From Aspidiotus rigidus (taxonomy: Eukaryota > Arthropoda > Insecta > Hemiptera > Diaspididae), in NCBI GenBank assembly GCA_035079385.1, contig JAVHKY010000028.1, positions 7,626,001 to 7,690,000 of the forward strand: a DNA stretch of 64,000 nt, written 5' to 3'. Of this stretch, positions 10,386 to 21,205 are shown piece after piece. Positions within the stretch are counted from its first letter, which is position 1. Each line of letters starts with the position of its first letter. The position numbers and the translations under genes were made by a program. Under the pieces are notes generated by a model, which searched no databases, was not told the DNA's origin, and worked only from the letters and a program-made list of their open reading frames with translations.

Positions 10386-12525
10386 CTTGTTAACTTAGAC
10401 CCGTATCTTCTGATTTGCGTTGTGATCCTACAATGTTGTGAATCTACAAGTTTAAGCAAAATGTCATTTCCCCTCTTCATATGACTATTACTTAATTCTC
10501 AACTTCATATTATTACTCATCCGTGTCGTCGCTTCTTCTGAGAATTTTCTCGTCATGTCCCTAACATGAGTTCTTTGAATCATGAGAGTATTTATCAGAA
10601 TGTTATAAGTTACCCATCTCGTACCAACTACTTCAAAGACCGAGCAAAGAGCTCAAAGTCATTACTATACCGACACTAATGTTCTTACAAACAACAATAT
10701 ACGCACTTTAATGTCGTTCAACTTGACGTCCTCGCCAATAGTACTAGATCTAAAACTCTTTCGATATGGTGGCTAATTTCTCTGGTCCATCAATCGCTGA
10801 TCATTGCCTAACCGGCACGATGATTAGTCTACATACACGGTATAGTACCTACGACTGTAGACGAATATTTTATTCATTTTATCATTTTCTCTTCTTCGCT
10901 TTCATACTCTGTAGCCTAGCTATGCCCGAATCAAAGAAAAAAAAAATTTATTGGTCATAAAATTGATAAATCGTGCCATCACAATTCGAATTACTGAAGT
11001 CGTCGATTAATCGTTAACTGTAGCGCGGTGACTAGCGGATTAATCCGTCGAGAATGATTGTGGCGGGCGCGAGGGTAATGGCTGCGCAAACTATACCTGT
11101 AATTATTTCATTATAAAAATAGAAGAGGCGAAGAAGACGAAAAAAATGTATATTTGTAGGTACGCATTATTCTCATCATAGTTGCCGATACAAGAGTCTA
11201 AGGTTATAAGATAAATCGGGGAGGCAAATAGAAAGGGAGAATTGTAAGTAATAATACAGGTTCATCAGTGTATACGATGATCAAAGCTGTACTCCAACTA
11301 AGTCGATACACAGTCGATGTGTCTATAGCTGCTAACCTTACTTACTCGCGCGTACGAATATTATGGAGAAAAAAAAATTATAATTAGAAATGCATTAGAG
11401 AAAACGGGCGCTTTTTCTCTCGTTTTATTGCCCTAGGTTGTAAATCAATCAAGTTGGTGGAAAGAAAAGCAACATCGCACGATCGTGAACCGTTTGTGTT
11501 CATTCGTCGAAAACAGAAATGTTGAGTAATTTCTGAAGTTTTGACAGTTGCTGCAGGGTGGATTTTAATAAGGGTATCGTTCACGTTTATACTTGTAAAA
11601 GAACTAGTCGATCATTGTTCGAGATCTTGTAATTATTACGCAATAATCGCGTTTCATAATGTTAACTGTGAATGCACTTGCAATCTGGATGTGTACCTAT
11701 GGAAACCCACCTGGTTTGATACGTCATTGCTGTGATAAAGACGATTAGAAGTTTTTCACTTTTTTCCAAAGGGATCAAGAATTTAAATGCAAAAACATCT
11801 CGTCCACCTTTAGCAGCATTAATTCAATCAGTCCTGTACACAGCGGTGTAGATGGTGTCATTCATCTACCAATATGTGGCGTCTGCTTCACTTCCTTTTG
11901 TACGTTTGTTCCTTCACCATGATCATCGGTGGTGTGACATTAAGGTACATAACCGAAAGGTCTTTCGATCCTTTCCAAGCATTGCATCCAAGATTGGCCC
12001 ACAAAGACTCTAGCTGGGTAAAGGGGGGAGGAGGGGGCAATGGCCTTGGTCGGAAAATTTTTCAAATGTCCGTCAAAATGTTGTCCCCAATGAGAAAACT
12101 CGAGACCCAAAAAATTGGACCCATCCGCTCACCCACATGGTCTGCAGAGTCATTATTAGGCCTAAAATCCAAATGGCTGGACCTCAGGTAATAATGATCG
12201 CACAGCAATGTAACTTGGGGATATTTTAGTATATGTGAACGTTCATCCGTGGTATTTTTTTCAAAAAAAATCATTCATATTTTTCCTAGTTTCTAGCAAT
12301 AACAAAACTTCAAACTCGAATATTAAGAAAAAATCGGGGGGGGGGGGCACTTGAGGAAAATCATTCATTTGAAGCGCCATACCCTCTACTACATAGTCCT
12401 CGGTGAGGTGGAACATTCCCAAAAGAATCAGAATTTCTGTGATTTTTCCATCAATAGCGGGGTAAACTACGACTGCTACCGCGATAGACCGCGTGAAATC
12501 AATAGTCAATGTTCGAGCTGAAAGA
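10386..12525. other. Non-coding DNA, nothing recognised
   Basis: Apparently unique DNA. The part between about 10980 and 11740 is CpG-rich and contains no motif-bearing frame. Two G runs occur (12025-12035 and 12338-12348). No inverted or tandem repeat was identified. Confidence 0.4.
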
Positions 12526-12529
12526 TACA

Positions 12530-13110
12530 CACTCCAACGTGCGTGGGATGAATTGGGAATGTTGATAGACCAAAAATATATTTTCAGTATTTCGTTTATC
12601 AATTTGGTCAATTCTTATGTGAACGCATCCACGGATTAGGTGGAGTGCGTTAGATTGAGAAAAATAGTTGAAAAATTCTCCAATCGCTGGAACAGTCTGA
12701 AAACAGTAGGGAAGTGAGAAAATCCACTTTCTCACCCTAGAGGACCGTGAGTATTGGTATTTCATTCATCAATTAGGTTGATTACAATTGTAAACACGTT
12801 CGTCAAGTTCGAAAAAAATGGTCAAAAAATTCTCCAGGCGCTGGAACGTTCTGGAAATGAAAGAAATCGAGATAATCCTATTTTTACCCTAGAGGACCGT
12901 GAGTTTTGGTATTTCGTTCATCAATTAGATCAATTTTTATGTAAACATGTCCGCCCCTAGTCAAAAAACTCTCCAGTCGCTAGAATGGTCTGAAAAATAT
13001 GAAAAATTGAGAAAATCCACTTTTTCAACATGGAAAACCGTTTATTCATCAATTCGGTCAATTCTTAATAAGTATTTTTCAACCTGGAGGACCGTGATTT
13101 GAGTCTTCTC
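12530..13110 (+). repeat. Degenerate tandem repeat, unit roughly 150 bp
   Basis: Successive copies carry AGGACCGTGAG (12742 and 12893; variants near 13030 and 13088), TTCATCAATTAG, GGTCAAAAAATTCTCC and CGCTGGAACG. About three full copies and partial outer ones can be seen. Divergence is high and no open frame persists through units. Confidence 0.75.
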
Positions 13111-13353
13111 TTGGGACAAAGTTCTAACATGTCAATTTAAATTTGGATGGCCAATATTGGAGAAAAGTACTAGGTATTTTCCTTTTTGGGAAAACAGTGA
13201 ATCATTGTGACGCGATCTCATCGATCGCGCCACGTATAATAATTGTCATACGTACGCAAACATACGATAAACGGTATTTTATTTCTTGCTCATGACGTCA
13301 CTATTGTAACGAGTATCGAATGTACGTAGACCTTTTCTTACGACGTAAAATAA

Positions 13354-13860
13354 TTAAGGGTGTGCTTTAATTGTTCGGAAACTCCGAAATGGTGTACGAT
13401 GAGTTGCATAAACATCCCCAAAACCCTGCAAGGTTCGGGAAGCCAGCGGTCACTACGCGACGCTTGTCGGGCGTGCGTGGGTAGTCTTCGTAACAAATGA
13501 CGAGGAATGATTTTGCAAGGTCACATCTCAGGACTCCATTTTCTGACGAATTTTTTCGATCTTTGGAAATGTTGTACAGGAGAGTTTAACGAAAGGCGCT
13601 ATCGAAACAGAATCATGAATTTTGGCTCCAGAAGAATTTCACTCTCATCAGAAGATAGACGGATTTTTCTCAATTTCGACGTTTAATTGAAAAAGTATAA
13701 GAAAAAATTTTAAAATTCTGCTTCGATAGCGCCCCTGGTTGAACCGTTCTGGAGAGCATTTCAATTACTCAGAAAGATCCATTGAAAATTCGAGCAGTAA
13801 AACGTGATTTTCGGTACCATGTTTTACGAGCATATTTTCACAAGTAAAGCACACCCTTAA
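13354..13860. mobile_element. Foldback MITE with TTAA at both ends
   Basis: TTAA at 13354-13357 is followed by GGGTGTGCTTTA; the right end is TAAAGCACACCC then TTAA (13857-13860). Internal segments are also inverted: GGCGCTATCGAAACAGAAT (near 13596) against ATTCTGCTTCGATAGCGCC (near 13717), so most of the 507 bp can fold into one hairpin. A TTAA duplication is typical of piggyBac-type elements, although the GGG start is not the usual CCC, so the superfamily is left open. Confidence 0.75.
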
Positions 13861-14300
13861 ATCATAATATTCACGTACACTAGTACACACACATTATACC
13901 CCCACTTTTGTTATCCTTGTATCTATTTTATCCCTACTTAATCCCCACTTATATTTAACCATTATACTTGATAAAGTTGTGTACTCCGTATCTTAACCAC
14001 CACTTAGTTTATCACCGCTTATTCGTACTCCCACTCAACTCCCCAATTCCCCTTTAGTAGACTCCTTCCAGTTTTTAGTCCGTTCTGTGTATCCATATCC
14101 CTACTTATATTTTGCACACGTTACTCTTCATTATAATATATGCACTTATGTATAAGACTATGTATCCTTTACTTTAGTTTGAACGCGACACTTATAACTC
14201 CCCTTGTTGTCGGTAAGAACAACTTTTTCGTCAACGGGTAAAATACCTGTGTCACACTTTCTTCAGTTTTTATTTGATCTTTAAATTGAAGCTCAACTAT
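13861..14300. other. Non-coding T- and C-rich stretch
   Basis: Dominated by recurring short words such as TATCC, CCACTTA and CCCTACTTA between about 13890 and 14170. It looks like a decayed simple-sequence tract. No gene seen. Confidence 0.4.
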
Positions 14301-14301
14301 A

Positions 14302-14690
14302 ATATGGTTTTTCCCTTAGGTATTTTATGGGCATACGTCTTACGGTCTTTTGGGAGGACAGGATCGACAATTAGTTTAAATGATTTCTTTTCGTTCTCAC
14401 TGAATGATAGATCACTGAAGAAGTCACCCCACTCTGCTTCGGTAAGTTCTGGCATGTCCCTGTCTTTGTGGACGGTACCAATGGATAAATCCCCGTATGC
14501 CTTAACAATTGTTCTCGAAGACGATCCTTAAGTGCAAGAAGTTCAGCGTTTAAGGCCAATATCAATGCCAACTCCCATTTAAATAATCGTGAGAGGTGAT
14601 CGGCATTCAGTAACCATTTTGGGAAAAATTTCCGCTCCATCCGCTAGATCAGTCTTCTCGAGGCCAGCAATGCTTTTTGACATGTTCCAT
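14302..14690 (-). pseudogene. Unrecognised decayed coding sequence with poly(A) signal
   Basis: On the minus strand one frame runs from an ATG near 14681 to a TAG at about 14302-14304, with three internal stops in its middle. Its last part reads GDLSIGTVHKDRDMPELTEA followed by EWGDFFSDLSFSENEKKSFK and a basic tail, a composition that looks like protein rather than chance. An AATAAA lies about 20 bases after the stop, as in a transcript 3' end. I do not recognise the family. It may be a transposon or retrogene remnant. A competing frame (14371-14640) is open but less protein-like. Confidence 0.35.
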
Positions 14691-14809
14691 GTCTTTTCTC
14701 TCGCCAGACCCCGATTTTGAAACTCGCGAGTACACCCCCCCTCCCCCCCGTCAAGAGAAATCTCTACCCCGTGGGTGATTCAGAAATTCGCGAGTACACC
14801 CGCGTAATA

Positions 14810-14940
14810 ATAATAAATAATTAATTAATTGAAAATTAAATAATTATTTAATTATATAATTAAATAAATAAATAAATAAATAATTAAATAAATAAATAAA
14901 TAAATATTTAAATAATTAATATAATTGAATAATTAAATAA

Positions 14941-14982
<42 letters not shown>

Positions 14983-15003
14983 AAATAATTAATATAATTG
15001 ATA
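14810..15003. repeat. TAAA/TTAA microsatellite
   Basis: Almost entirely A and T, with runs of TAAA interspersed with TTAA. Confidence 0.95.
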
Positions 15004-15380
15004 ATTAGAAAATTTTCCAAGTCCCTCTTCCTATCATATATGGCTGGATAGTCGAAATTTTTCCATGTCCCCTAGACTTGAATTGTCTCATACCATTCCA
15101 ATACAACAGCGAGACAGGGGGCGAACGAGCGGAGCGAGTTCGCGCTACCTCATATTTCTCATTGAAGACTTGAATTTTCTCATACCATTCCAATACAACA
15201 GCGAGATCGCTCGTTCGCCCCACGAAAGTTGATACCTTAAAATATAGAACACCCACAATTACCTCAAAATATTTCTCATACAAGACTTATACGACGCCAA
15301 GATAGGTAAAGGGAGTAAACGAATAATATCTCACGAACACTTGACCTAGTAGAAGAATTAATAATAAATAAATAAATGAA

Positions 15381-15411
<31 letters not shown>

Positions 15412-15416
15412 ATAGA

Positions 15417-15459
<43 letters not shown>

Positions 15460-15925
15460 ATGAATAATATTAAATAATTAAACAATAAAATAATAGAATA
15501 ATTAAATAATTAAATAATGAAATAATTAAATAATGAAATAATTAAATAATTGAATAATTAAACAATTAAATAATTAAATAAATAAAGGCTGAATAGTCGA
15601 AATTTTTCCATGTCCCCTAGACTTGAATTGTCTCATACCATTCCAATACAACAGCGAGACAGGGGGCGAACGAGCGAACGAGCGGAGCGAGTTCGCGCTA
15701 CCTCATATTTCTCAAAGAAGACTTGAATTTTCTCATACCATTCCAATACAACAGCGAGATCGCTCGTTCGCCCCACCGAAAGTTGATACCTCAAAATATA
15801 GAACACCCACAATTACCTCGAAATATTTCTCATACAAGACTTATACGACGCCAAGATAGGTAAAGGGGTAAACGAATAATATCTCACGAACACTTGACCT
15901 AGTACAAGAATTAATAATAAATGAA

Positions 15926-15969
<44 letters not shown>

Positions 15970-16440
15970 ATTAAATAATTAAATAATTATATATTTAAAT
16001 AATTGAATAATTAAACAATTAAATAAATAAAGGCTGGATAGTCGAAATTTTTCCATGTCCCCTAGACTTGAATTGTCACATACCATTCCAATACAACAGC
16101 GAGACAGGGGGCGAACGAGCGGAGCGAGTTCGCGCTACCTCATATTTCTCATAGAAGACTTATACGACGCCAAGATAGGTAAAGTTTTTTAAGTCCCTCT
16201 TCCTATCATATATTGCTGGATAGTCGAAATTTTTCCAAGTCCCCTAGACTTGAATTGTCTCATACCATTCCAATACAACAGCGAGATCGCTCGTTCGCCC
16301 CACCGAAAGTTGATACCTCAAAATATAGAACACCCACAATTACCTCAAAATATTTCTCATACAAGACTTACACGACGCCAAGATAGGTAAAGGGGTAAAC
16401 GAATAATATCTCACGAACACTTGACCTAGTAGAAGCCTAG
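15004..16440. repeat. Tandem triplication of a 445-546 bp block containing (TAAA)n
   Basis: Copies begin at GGCTG(G/A)ATAGTCGAAA near 15042, 15588 and 16032, with a partial internal restart near 16212. Each block carries TCTCATACCATTCCAATAC, AACAGCGAGA and GCGAACGAGCG, and ends with a (TAAA)n run (15358-15583, 15915-16030). The first and last copies are bordered by short HINE-like array units (CAAGTCCCTCTTCCTATCAT near 15018 and 16190), so the block probably grew from a HINE-like fragment. The long frame across the TAAA tract is an artefact of the microsatellite. Confidence 0.85.
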
Positions 16441-16528
16441 ACTGAAATATTTCATGATGACTGATAAAATATAAAAGACATGGAACATGATTTTCATTTA
16501 TTTGGCTATGCCAGAAAATTTAATAATA

Positions 16529-16890
16529 CTACAATATGACCAAGTTACAAATTTTTAATACCTTTATTTCCATCTGCATTGTTGCCACGTCTTTTTCAAG
16601 AGTCGTGTATAAATCTTTCAATAAACTATATTTTCTTCGCCGCTGGATCTTGCGGAACATATTACGTTGCGCGACAGTTTCCCAGTGTTCAGCACACGTC
16701 TGTTCAGGATCTATGGATTTCAAGATCATCTTCTACAAACACTCACACTCGAATGCCAATTCTCTATCATATTCAATCCGAGTCTCATCCAACTCCTCTG
16801 ATGGTAATGGTGATTTACTCGACCTGGTTGTACCTCTTCACCTTCATGTTCAATGTCACTCATCGCTAATTTTGAACGATAGCCACAACC
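16529..16890 (-). pseudogene. Unrecognised basic, helix-rich coding remnant
   Basis: The minus strand carries ETRIEYDRELAFECECL, one stop, then MILKSIDPEQTCAEHWETVA and QRNMFRKIQRRRKYSLLKDL, ending in TLEKDVATMQMEIKVLK and a stop. The tail has heptad-like spacing and may be a coiled coil. Just downstream on the same strand is GGCATAGCCAAATAAA, resembling the GCAGAGCCAAAAATAAAA end of the PLE at 53.5 kb. I cannot name the family; a transposon accessory protein is a reasonable guess only. Confidence 0.3.
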
Positions 16891-16930
16891 AAATTCTTGA
16901 AACTGATTTACTGATATGATTGCTAATTCA

Positions 16931-17370
16931 AGATGTCCACTTTTTCTTCAGATTCCTACCGATGTAGCCTTAAAATTTAAAATCTTCCTTCTTCCCCTCC
17001 TTCTTATTCATTCAAACGCGTATACAGTATATCCGGTTTGATGGTAGAAATCATTCAAAGTCTCTCTCTATCAGTACAGCTTGAAAATTAAAAATTCTTC
17101 CAACTCCCTAAAGTAGGACATGCTCACTCACGGTGTCATTTTCGTCTCTAAATTTCATCCCATAAACTTCAGAAAGACCCCAGCCTTAAGATATATCCAG
17201 GTCAAAAAAACCCTAAACAGACTGATTCTCTTTGTACATAATATTGTGATTGGTATTTCCACTATTGTAAAGCTGAAATTTTCAATTCTTGTTCTCACTC
17301 GTACTACATTTTTATATAGTCAAATTACTAATTTAAACAATAAATAGTATAGTAAAGCCAATTTACCAAA
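16931..17370. other. Non-coding DNA, nothing recognised
   Basis: AT-rich sequence without motif-bearing frames or repeats. Confidence 0.4.
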
Positions 17371-17506
17371 TGTGACCCCGTCTACAGAAACCCGGCTTAG
17401 TGTTCAATTACAGTCAGGAGAAAAGGAATCTTCCTTCCTCGGTAAAAGATCCTTTCCTCCTGATCGATATTCAATGCTAAGCCGGGTTTCTGTAGACAGG
17501 GTCACA
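17371..17506. mobile_element. 136-bp foldback MITE
   Basis: The arms TGTGACCCCGTCTACAGAAA (17371) and its inverted partner ending at 17506 pair over about 30 bp through CCCGGCTTAG with one mismatch, and the inner GTCAGGAGAAAAGGA / TCCTTTCCTCCTGA segments also pair, so the whole unit is a hairpin. Flanks are AAA / AAT; the target duplication is too short to define. No coding capacity. Confidence 0.85.
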
Positions 17507-18883
17507 AATATTTATTTTTCATCCGATCTATAAAAATTACAGAAACCATTAATCATTAATTTTATTCAAAAAACCAACTCATACAATTATAAACAATGAG
17601 AGCAAAAGTATAACATAATAACCAATACACCATCCATAGATCATGTGTTAGATCCAATAATGTAGCAAGCTGCAACGGCGCTATCTTGCGGCAATAACAC
17701 TCTGGCAGACAAAAAAGGGAGAATATATTCGGAGTGCAAGCGCGAAAGAGTCGCACTCTACAATTTCAATGGTGTGGAAAAAAAGAACTTGATCATTTTC
17801 CGAATGTTCAGACCAAAATGAAAAGGGTCTCATTTGAAAGACAATTTAAAGGCTAATCAAATTTATTCTCTTCAATTTTTTAATTAAAGCTTTCGTTCCC
17901 GAGATATTTTGAGATTAGTTAACACGTAGTTGAATGGGAAATTGTACATGATCAATAAGAGAGTCGACAGTAGCGCGCGATTGCTACCAGCACCCCGAAT
18001 TATAATGAATTGAAAAAACTGTGAAATCCATGAATTGAATTTTATTTATTAAAAAAAAAAAAAAGTCATATATGATCACTAGTACGTCATAATAATTATG
18101 TAGATGACGCATTACTGCTTAAGATCCAAAAATGTAGAAAGCTGCTAGAGCGCTGTCATGTGGCAAAAATGTGTTGAAGACCTGGCTTGACTCTTTGAAT
18201 ATTTTTATTGGGTTCAGAATCTGTCTGGAATTGCATTGGGGCATAGACCATAGCCACAATTGTGACATCAAAAGATGACACAGTTGAATGTAAATAATGA
18301 AACGAACGAAAATTATTCATAAACATAATTTAAGCACGATCAAAGATGTAGAACCTAGAATCACGCACTCCTAAGACGTGAGATAGATAGATCAGAATCG
18401 CAAAATTCATAATCTTAATGGTATCACGTATTGTTAATATTGAAACGATATATAAACGGTAGACAAAAAACTGTCACCGTGTAGTGGTGGTGTATCGCCT
18501 TCTTTCCATTTCATTCGTATTCGGAATAAACAGTTTATGTGTATCACTCTCGCTGTCGTTATTCGCGGTCGTAAATGCATACTTAGATAAGTCGCGATTC
18601 GTAAATATATATTCGAATAACATCGTAGCGTTGAGCAAGCTAGCCGGAGTCTTTCAACGTTACAACAATCACAGCAGAATAAGAAAATAATACATCTTGG
18701 ACCTCCCAAATGATTATGTGTTTCAGTTTTGCACCAGGAAATGAAATTTATATTTGCTTTCTTTGATTGTCACTGGTCTGTTAATATGATTAATAATGCC
18801 TGTCGGTGATCAAACCGCTTGTACATATCCAGTTATTCACCTTCCTTGTTTTTTAAACCCTTTCATTGTTTTAACTGCCAACA
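17507..18883. other. Mostly unique; one diverged direct-repeat pair
   Basis: Segments near 17647-17703 and 18121-18175 share GATCCAA(T/A)AATGTAG(C/A)AAGCTGC and GCGCT, separated by about 470 bp. An A-run lies at 18052-18064. No gene recognised. Confidence 0.45.
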
Positions 18884-18891
18884 GGTATTTG

Positions 18892-20053
18892 ACGAGGCAA
18901 TCGCGACAGGACCGGAGGAGTGACGGGACTTGGATTTTTTCATTGTTCCGCGAGTGAGCAAGGGTTTTTGTATTTTTCCTGCCTTTTGTTGTCGTTCAAA
19001 TTATTTGTTCATTTGTTTTGTAGATCGTCTATTTGTACATTTCAGACTTAGAATATTTTCCAAATGTTTTTATCAAAAAAACAACCAAGTATGAAAATAT
19101 TTTTGAACTTGGAATATTTTCAAAGATGTTTTTATCAAAAAAACAACCAAGTATGAAAATATTTTTGGACTTGGGATATTTTCCAATATGTTTTTATTGA
19201 AAAAACAACCAAGTATGAAAATATTTTTGAACTTGAAATATTATCATGTTTTTATTGAAAAAACAACAAAGTATGAAAATATTTTTGAACTTCGAATATT
19301 TTCCAAGATGTTTTTGTCAAAAAATCATCGAAGTATGAGAATATTTTTGGACTTGGAATATTTTCGAAGATATTTTGATCAAAAAAAGAAAACGCAACCA
19401 AGTATGAAAATATTTTTGGACTTGGAATATTTTCATTTTTATTGAAAACGCAACCAAGTATGAAAATATTTTTGAACTTCGAATATTTTCCAAGATGTTT
19501 TTGTCAAAAAATCATCGAAGTATGAGAATATTTTTGGACTTGGAATATTTTCGAAGATGTTTTGATCAAAAAAAGAAAAAACAACCAAGTATGAAAATAT
19601 TTCTGAACTTCGAATATTTTCCAAGATGTTTTTGTCAAAAAATCATCGAAGTATGAGAATATTTTTGGACTTGGAATATTTTTGAAGATGTTTTGATCAA
19701 AAAAAGAAAACGCGACCAAGTATGAAAATATTTTTGGACTTGGAATATTTCCATTTTTATTGAAAAAACAACCAATTTTCATACTTGGTCGTCTTTTCAA
19801 TCAAAACATCTTGGAAAATATTCAATGTTCAAAAATATTTTCATAGGTACTTGGTTATTTTTTCGATAAAAACATCTTGGAAAATATTCTAAGTCTGAAA
19901 TGTACAAAATTATAAGACAATCTACAAAACAAATGAACGAATAATTTGAACGACAACAAAAGGCAGGAAAAATACAAAAACCCTTGCTCACTCGCGGAAT
20001 AATGAAAAAACCTAAGTCCCGTCACTCCTCGGGTGCTGTCGCGATTGCCTCGT
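18892..20053. mobile_element. Foldback-like element with long inverted repeats and satellite core
   Basis: The ends are exact inverted copies beginning ACGAGGCAATCGCGACAG and remain about 90% similar for roughly 190 bp, through GAGGAGTGACGGGACTT, GCGAGTGAGCAAGGGTTTTT and TTTTGTTGTCGTTCAAATTA. Flanking bases are GGTATTTG (18884-18891) and GATATTTG (20054-20061), an 8-bp target duplication with one mismatch. Foldback/Galileo elements are known for long terminal repeats built partly of subrepeats, and hAT-type elements give 8-bp duplications. Superfamily not resolved. No transposase is encoded in the 1.16 kb. Confidence 0.8.
19040..19895 (+). repeat. About 62-bp satellite array inside the Foldback-like element
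   Basis: Units read GGACTTGGAATATTTTC, AAGATGTTTTTATC and AACCAAGTATGAAAATATTT with small variants. A two-unit higher-order form (one unit with TCATCGAAGTATGAGAATA, one with CAACCAAGTATGAAAATA) repeats at about 19290, 19470 and 19600. After about 19770 the units are inverted, which makes them part of the right terminal repeat. Confidence 0.9.
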
Positions 20054-20061
20054 GATATTTG

Positions 20062-20879
20062 GAGTAGAAAATAGACAGTATACCGTGCAAGTGGATAGTG
20101 CGTCGTGTTCATCAACATTATTTGTGCGTGAATGTTTGTGTACGGGCGCTAGTATCGCAGACCAAATGGGATCACAGTGTTTTTGCTATGAACATAATGA
20201 CAACATAATTTGAATACCATAAAAGTGTTGTTTGTAAAAACTTGTTTTCAACTAATTCTTGTTCTTCTTCAGTGGTAAAAATAGTTCTTCGACACAGGGT
20301 GGTGATACAAATCCTTCAAGATGATGGCATCTGTTTGAATTTGAGACTCTTATAAATTCCCTGTCCTGTTGTGAATTTTATACTTTTATTCTTTGTTTCT
20401 CTTACAAGGGGGAAAAGGTATGTCTGTCTAATGACCGTTACTCCCTTACTCCCGCTCAGAATGTAGTCTCATATCTGTATCAATGTCTGGTTTTATTGAA
20501 AGACTTCCTGCCCTTTAACAACTGATTCATAAATAATTCAGGTTTTTTAGACTTCAGGAAGTTTTCGTGAGCTCATTGCTAACACTCCGGGCTGTTTATA
20601 GAATCCATTGCCAAATTGACACTTCGATACCACTAGATTGCTCACCTTCATTTCCTTCTTGATCTCTTCATGATGTTGCGGACTGTGTGGGATTGGCTTC
20701 ACAACGAGCAGGTTGGGAAATGCTTTTTCCTGGCAATGAGGCGAAAGGATAAACTAGAAACCTTCTTCCAACAAGTTTTCTTCATTTTTCTGAAAACTGC
20801 TGACCGTCAGATTGATTAAATGAGGATGAAATTGTTGATGAAGTACTGTTGCGTGAGCGTGTTCTCTTTGAATAGTCTC
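20062..20879. other. Non-coding DNA, nothing certain
   Basis: No repeat or gene could be supported. A few protein-like words occur on the minus strand around 20650-20830, but every frame is broken. Confidence 0.35.
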
Positions 20880-21205
20880 TTAAGGGGCCATTCATTAATA
20901 TTAATTACGTAAGGACGATTTTATCTATTTTTGACCCCCCGCGTAAGAATGTATACGATTTTTCGACCTCCTCCTTCTTATGTAAGATGTTGCCAACAAT
21001 TCTAAAAGAAAAAAGCTTTTTCTCTAGAATTTTAAATTTGTAACGCGTGATTCTTTTCTCGCTCGCTCAAAAGATGAAGTTTGCTAATTGGAACTCGTGA
21101 AAAAACTTGAAAACATGTACGCAAGAATCGAACTCTTTTTCCAGATGAGGTCATGTAGATATTTTTCACACCTCCTCCTTACATTTATTAATGAATGGCC
21201 CTCAA
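20880..21205. mobile_element. MITE with GGGGCCATTCATTAATA ends
   Basis: The left end GGGGCCATTCATTAATA after TTAA (20880-20883) is matched in inverted orientation by TATTAATGAATGG at about 21187-21199, closing in GGCCC before TCAA. The inner GTAAGGA words are also mirrored. If the right TCAA is a decayed TTAA, the element has the same four-base target as the MITE at 13.4 kb. 326 bp, no coding capacity. Two overlapping frames on opposite strands are noise. Confidence 0.65.

Noticed and set aside
15276..15485. Open frame of Phe-Ile-Tyr-Leu repeats
   Set aside because: Pure translation of a TAAA microsatellite.
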